From Candidatus Parcubacteria bacterium (GTDB taxonomy: Bacteria > Patescibacteriota > Patescibacteriia > Patescibacteriales > UBA12075): a stretch of 8,661 nt of DNA. Position numbers and translations under genes: made by a program. Shown one piece after another: positions 6,610 through 8,661 of the stretch (the first letter of the stretch is position 1; each line of letters begins with the position of its first letter). The DNA lies in contig JAGLLI010000106.1 of NCBI GenBank assembly GCA_023140595.1, forward strand, positions 1-8,661. The letters run 5' to 3'. The notes under the pieces were generated by a model that saw only the letters and a list, made by a program, of their open reading frames with translations, ran no database searches and had not been told where the DNA came from.

Positions 6610-6738
6610 AAAAAATTAAATATATTAATTAATACTGAAAATGAGGATATTATTGCTATTAACAAAGAGGTTGAAAAAATAAAAGAGAAATTAAAAATTT
6701 TGGAAATAAAAATTCAAGAGCATGCCGTATCTGCGTAG
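6610..6738 (+). other. Coding-like in-frame tail after the surface protein stop
   Basis: The 42 codons after the TAA at 6607-6609 continue in the same frame without a stop until TAG (6736-6738). They read as a charged, amphipathic coiled-coil-like peptide (for example INKEVEKIKEKLKILEIKIQ), and the terminator follows about 12 nt later. There is no ATG in this frame. It may be the former C-terminus of the surface protein, cut off by a nonsense change, a read-through extension, or a small gene with a non-standard start. Chance is possible in AT-rich DNA, but the heptad-like pattern argues against it. Confidence 0.4.
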
Positions 6739-6749
6739 TTCTTAGGTTG

Positions 6750-6790
6750 AAAAACCGCCCCGCCTTTTGCAAGAGGCGGGGCGGTTTTTT
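6750..6790. terminator. Strong rho-independent terminator, potentially bidirectional
   Basis: ACCGCCCCGCCT (6754-6765) pairs perfectly with AGGCGGGGCGGT (6774-6785). Flanking A and T runs extend the stem by about four A-T pairs, and T6 (6785-6790) follows. The GC-rich stem stands out from the AT-rich surroundings. It ends the unit containing the surface protein gene. The A run on the left makes it work-like in the minus direction too, though no minus-strand gene ends here. Confidence 0.92.
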
Positions 6791-6807
6791 AAATAAATAA
6801 ACCAGTT

Positions 6808-6838
6808 AAAAATATTTGTGTTAGATAAAAATATTTGT
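6808..6838 (+). repeat. Two 12-nt direct repeats just before the L,D-transpeptidase promoter
   Basis: AAAAATATTTGT occurs at 6808-6819 and again at 6827-6838, 19 nt apart start to start. The second copy ends at the first base of the -35 box (6838-6843). This is a fitting place for an activator or UP-like element. A TTGTGTTAGAT stretch between the copies also resembles an extended -10, so a second weak promoter is possible. Confidence 0.45.
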
Positions 6839-6865
6839 TGACGCATTTTTAAAATATGTTAAAGT
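6838..6865 (+). promoter_or_regulatory. Promoter of the L,D-transpeptidase / iron-sulfur operon
   Basis: TTGACG (6838-6843), a 16-bp spacer and TAAAGT (6860-6865) with TG one base before it (TGTTAAAGT) form an extended -10 promoter. It is the first clear promoter after the terminator at 6750-6790. Transcription would start near 6872. The short leader holds a GGCTATTTTAGCC hairpin (6875-6887, 5-bp stem, 3-nt loop). Confidence 0.6.
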
Positions 6866-6912
6866 ATAAATACTGGCTATTTTAGCCTGATATTACAAAT
6901 TCATAAATAATA

Positions 6913-7647
6913 ATGAAATTTGTATTAACTATAACTTTAATAATATTTTTACCAAGCATTGCCCTTGCTAATGGTTTGGTTGATTCTGATTGGGACGGCG
7001 TGCCGGACATAGACGAGGAAAATATTTATTTTACTGATGCTAATAATCCGGATACTGATGGAGACGGTTATTCTGATTGGCTTGAGTTAAATACCGGCTA
7101 TTCGCCGCATAATCCAAAGGCAGTAAGGCTGGAAAACAATGATCATGACAAAGACGGATTGTCTGATAAAGACGAGTTAAGCTTTCACACCAGTTTGATT
7201 AATAGTGATACTGACGGCGACGGTTTTTCCGATTATGAAGAAATCAAGGCCGGCTACGATCCATTAAACAAAGGCAGGGTTTTGCTTGGCAAGCGGATTG
7301 AAATAAATATAGACAGACAGGAATTAAGCTATTTTTTAGGAGGCGTGCGGATGGGAGCTTTTCCGGTTTCAAGCGGAATTAATAATTCAACTCCGCGCAA
7401 GCATTATAAAGTGGCAAGCAAAAGCCCAAAAGCCTGGTCGCCTTACGGTTTATGGATGCCGTATTGGCTCGGGCTTGATTCCGGACGCATCGGCATCCAC
7501 GAATTGCCGATTTGGCCAAACGGTTATCGCGAGGGAGAAGACCACTTGGGAAAGCCGGCATCTCATGGCTGTATTCGCCTGGGAGAGGACTCGGCTGAAA
7601 TAATTTACAATTGGACACCTATTGGAACGGGAGTTTTTATTTATTAA
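6913..7647 (+). CDS. Secreted L,D-transpeptidase (YkuD) with calcium-binding repeats
   Basis: The product has 244 residues. Residues 1-19 are a signal peptide ending SIALA before N20. Residues about 24-115 carry four thrombospondin type-3/EF-hand-like Asp-rich repeats: DSDWDGVPDIDE, DTDGDGYSDWLE, DHDKDGLSDKDE and DTDGDGFSDYEE, likely to bind calcium. Residues about 127-244 are a YkuD domain with IGIHELP (H196) and the active-site motif SHGCIRL (H218, C220, R222), ending, as the family usually does, with 'G..V.I'. Such enzymes make 3-3 cross-links in peptidoglycan, or attach proteins to it, through the cysteine. The motif is intact, so activity is likely. The start has a signal peptide but no clear SD. 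The gene stops only 9 nt before the IscU gene, so they probably share a transcript, an odd partnership. The join of Ca-binding repeats to this enzyme suggests calcium-dependent folding or placement in the wall. Confidence 0.92.
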   Translation: MKFVLTITLIIFLPSIALANGLVDSDWDGVPDIDEENIYFTDANNPDTDGDGYSDWLELNTGYSPHNPKAVRLENNDHDKDGLSDKDELSFHTSLINSDTDGDGFSDYEEIKAGYDPLNKGRVLLGKRIEINIDRQELSYFLGGVRMGAFPVSSGINNSTPRKHYKVASKSPKAWSPYGLWMPYWLGLDSGRIGIHELPIWPNGYREGEDHLGKPASHGCIRLGEDSAEIIYNWTPIGTGVFIY

Positions 7648-7656
7648 TTTTAAAAT

Positions 7657-8037
7657 ATGCCATATTCAAAAAAAGTTTTAGACCATTTTAAAAATCCGCG
7701 CAATCAAGGGAGCATGAAAAATCCTGACGCGGTTGCCAAAGAAGGAAATCCTGTTTGCGGAGATGTTATGAAAATGTATTTGAAAATAGGGCGGAAAAAA
7801 TCAGGAGAAGAATTTATAGAAGATATAAAATTTGAAACATTGGGCTGCGCCGCCGCGATTGCCGTATCTTCGGCTTTAACCGAAATCGCCAAAGGAAAAA
7901 TATTGGATGAGGCGCTTAAAATCAATAAAGATAATATTGTTGAAGATCTTGGCGGCTTGCCAGCGCCAAAAGTGCATTGCTCAATGCTTGGAGTTGACGC
8001 TTTGCATAAAGCTATTAAGAATTATTTAAAAAATTAA
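7657..8037 (+). CDS. iscU: IscU/NifU-like iron-sulfur cluster scaffold
   Basis: The product has 126 residues, the usual size of a stand-alone NifU N-terminal/IscU protein. It starts MPYSKKVLDHFKNPRNQG, the family's N-terminal signature (Y...V.DH..NPRN.G). Three cluster ligand cysteines are present: C34 in NPVCGD (with D36), C64 in TLGCAAAIAVSS and C108 in LPAPKVHCSML, next to H107. IscU builds a [2Fe-2S] cluster using sulfur from the cysteine desulfurase encoded at 8307 and passes it to carriers such as Nfu at 8051. The motif LPAPKVHC replaces the bacterial LPPVKIHC, and the protein is shorter than full NifU, whose C-terminal part is separate here. It lies 9 nt after the L,D-transpeptidase. 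The function call is secure; the exact symbol (iscU, nifU or sufU) is a matter of naming. It lacks the insertion I would expect in a SufU type. Confidence 0.93.
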   Translation: MPYSKKVLDHFKNPRNQGSMKNPDAVAKEGNPVCGDVMKMYLKIGRKKSGEEFIEDIKFETLGCAAAIAVSSALTEIAKGKILDEALKINKDNIVEDLGGLPAPKVHCSMLGVDALHKAIKNYLKN

Positions 8038-8050
8038 AATTTAAAATAAT

Positions 8051-8287
8051 ATGCAAAACAATATTGAAGAAAAAATAAAAAAAGCCTTGGATAAAGTTCG
8101 TCCTGGAATGCAAGCTGACGGCGGTGATGTTGAATTTGTTAAATGGGATGAAAAGACAGGGCAAGTTCAAGTGCGTTTAGCCGGGATGTGCGTTGGCTGT
8201 CCGATGGCGCAGATTACTTTGAAACAAGGAATCGAGACAGAAGTTAAAAAGATTGTGCCTGAAGTTAAAGAGGTTGTGGGTATTTAA
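8051..8287 (+). CDS. Nfu-type iron-sulfur carrier (NifU C-terminal domain)
   Basis: The product has 78 residues, exactly one NifU C-terminal (Nfu) domain. It shows the family pattern: KALDKVRPGMQADGGDVEFV near the N-terminus and the CxxC motif GMCVGCP (C47, C50). Two protomers would hold a [4Fe-4S] cluster between their CxxC motifs and deliver it to target proteins. It lies 13 nt after the IscU gene and 19 nt before the desulfurase gene. In classical NifU the N- and C-terminal parts are one protein; here they are separate adjacent genes. The start ATG has no SD but gives the full-length domain. Confidence 0.93.
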   Translation: MQNNIEEKIKKALDKVRPGMQADGGDVEFVKWDEKTGQVQVRLAGMCVGCPMAQITLKQGIETEVKKIVPEVKEVVGI

Positions 8288-8306
8288 TGAATATTAATTT
8301 TTTATT

Positions 8307-8661
8307 ATGAAAATATATTTTGACCATAGCGCTACCACGCCGGTTGACAAGCAAGTTTTTAAGGCTATGGAGCCTTATTTTAGCGATTGTTTCGGCAATG
8401 CTTCTTCAATTCATAGCTTTGGACAAGAGGCTTTGGCAGGCGTTGATAAAGCGCGCTCGCAAGTGGCTGATTTTTTGAATTGCGATTCTGATGAAATAAT
8501 ATTTATGTCAGGCGCGACCGAGTCTGATAATCTGGCAATAAAAGGCGTTATTAACGCCTTGATTAAGCAAGGAAAAAAATATCAAGATATGCATGTTATC
8601 ACCAGTCTTGTAGAGCATGACGCGGTTTTGGAGCCGTTTATGGAGCTTGAAAAACAAGGCG
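8307..8661 (+). CDS. Cysteine desulfurase (NifS/IscS), 3' end cut by window edge
   Basis: 118 codons are visible, about the first 30% of a family whose members are usually near 380-400 residues. The N-terminus MKIYFDHSATTP, FGNASSIHSFG, EIIFMSGATESDNLAIKG and VITSLVEHDAVLEP match the NifS/IscS class V aminotransferase pattern, including the His of the EH-AVL motif that stacks on pyridoxal phosphate. The enzyme takes sulfur from L-cysteine and hands it to the scaffold at 7657. The lysine that binds PLP and the active-site cysteine lie past the edge, so activity cannot be checked. It forms an operon with the scaffold and Nfu. Calling it iscS rather than nifS cannot be settled from this fragment. 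Confidence 0.92.
   Translation, partial: MKIYFDHSATTPVDKQVFKAMEPYFSDCFGNASSIHSFGQEALAGVDKARSQVADFLNCDSDEIIFMSGATESDNLAIKGVINALIKQGKKYQDMHVITSLVEHDAVLEPFMELEKQG

Noticed and set aside
6054..6665. Two minus-strand open frames (6054-6374 and 6456-6665)
   Set aside because: Both are antisense to the DUF11 and sorting-signal region of the surface protein and carry no recognisable motif or start signal.
7379..7925. Minus-strand open frames at 7379-7618 and 7704-7925
   Set aside because: They are antisense to the YkuD active site and to the IscU scaffold, both of which are certain genes.
1..8661. Recoded stop codons (TGA as Trp or Gly), as in some candidate-phylum bacteria
   Set aside because: Tryptophan is TGG in all genes, and the main frames run to TAA or TAG with no internal TGA, so the standard code (table 11) is adequate.
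1..8661. tRNA, rRNA, CRISPR array, insertion sequence or phage elements
   Set aside because: I saw no cloverleaf-like or rRNA-like segments, no regularly spaced repeats and no transposase or integrase motifs in either strand.

Overview
The window is AT-rich, compactly organised bacterial DNA using the standard genetic code: every tryptophan is TGG, and reading frames end in TAA or TAG. The gene set is a set of secreted or surface proteins with modular domains, a large polytopic membrane protein, and a minimal iron-sulfur cluster assembly cassette. The secreted proteins carry FN3, PKD, DUF11 and thrombospondin type-3-like repeats and an LAETG-type sortase signal. Most genes lack a Shine-Dalgarno sequence next to the start. 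Together this suggests a Candidate Phyla Radiation (Patescibacteria) genome. That assignment is inference; no rRNA or other phylogenetic marker is present.

Left part, minus strand: a very large secreted M23 metallopeptidase runs off the left edge (positions 2212 to 1, 737 codons visible). Upstream of it on the same strand is a small lipoprotein gene (2972 to 2358). A divergent intergenic region (about 2985-3183) separates these from the plus-strand genes. It holds two back-to-back promoters whose TTGACA boxes form an inverted repeat, plus a perfect 17-nt palindrome over the rightward -10 box.

Right part, plus strand: a 793-residue membrane protein with a GT-C glycosyltransferase-like look (3184-5565) is followed by a sortase-type surface protein with FN3-like and DUF11 domains (5686-6609). 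The second gene has its own near-perfect promoter embedded in the end of the first. A coding-like in-frame tail and a strong GC-rich terminator (6750-6790) close this unit. After a new promoter come a secreted L,D-transpeptidase with calcium-binding repeats (6913-7647), then an IscU/NifU scaffold (7657-8037), an Nfu-type carrier (8051-8287) and the start of a cysteine desulfurase (8307 to the right edge). These four are closely spaced and look like one operon.

Three proteins act on or in the cell envelope: the M23 peptidase could cut peptidoglycan cross-links, the L,D-transpeptidase could form them, and the LAETG protein would be fixed to the wall by a sortase. The membrane protein may build surface glycans. 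The desulfurase supplies sulfur, IscU assembles the cluster and Nfu delivers it. I saw no tRNA, rRNA, CRISPR array, insertion sequence or phage gene. No convincing new multi-gene system is present. The best leads are the regulatory architecture, the recurring leader motif and the unusual domain combinations.
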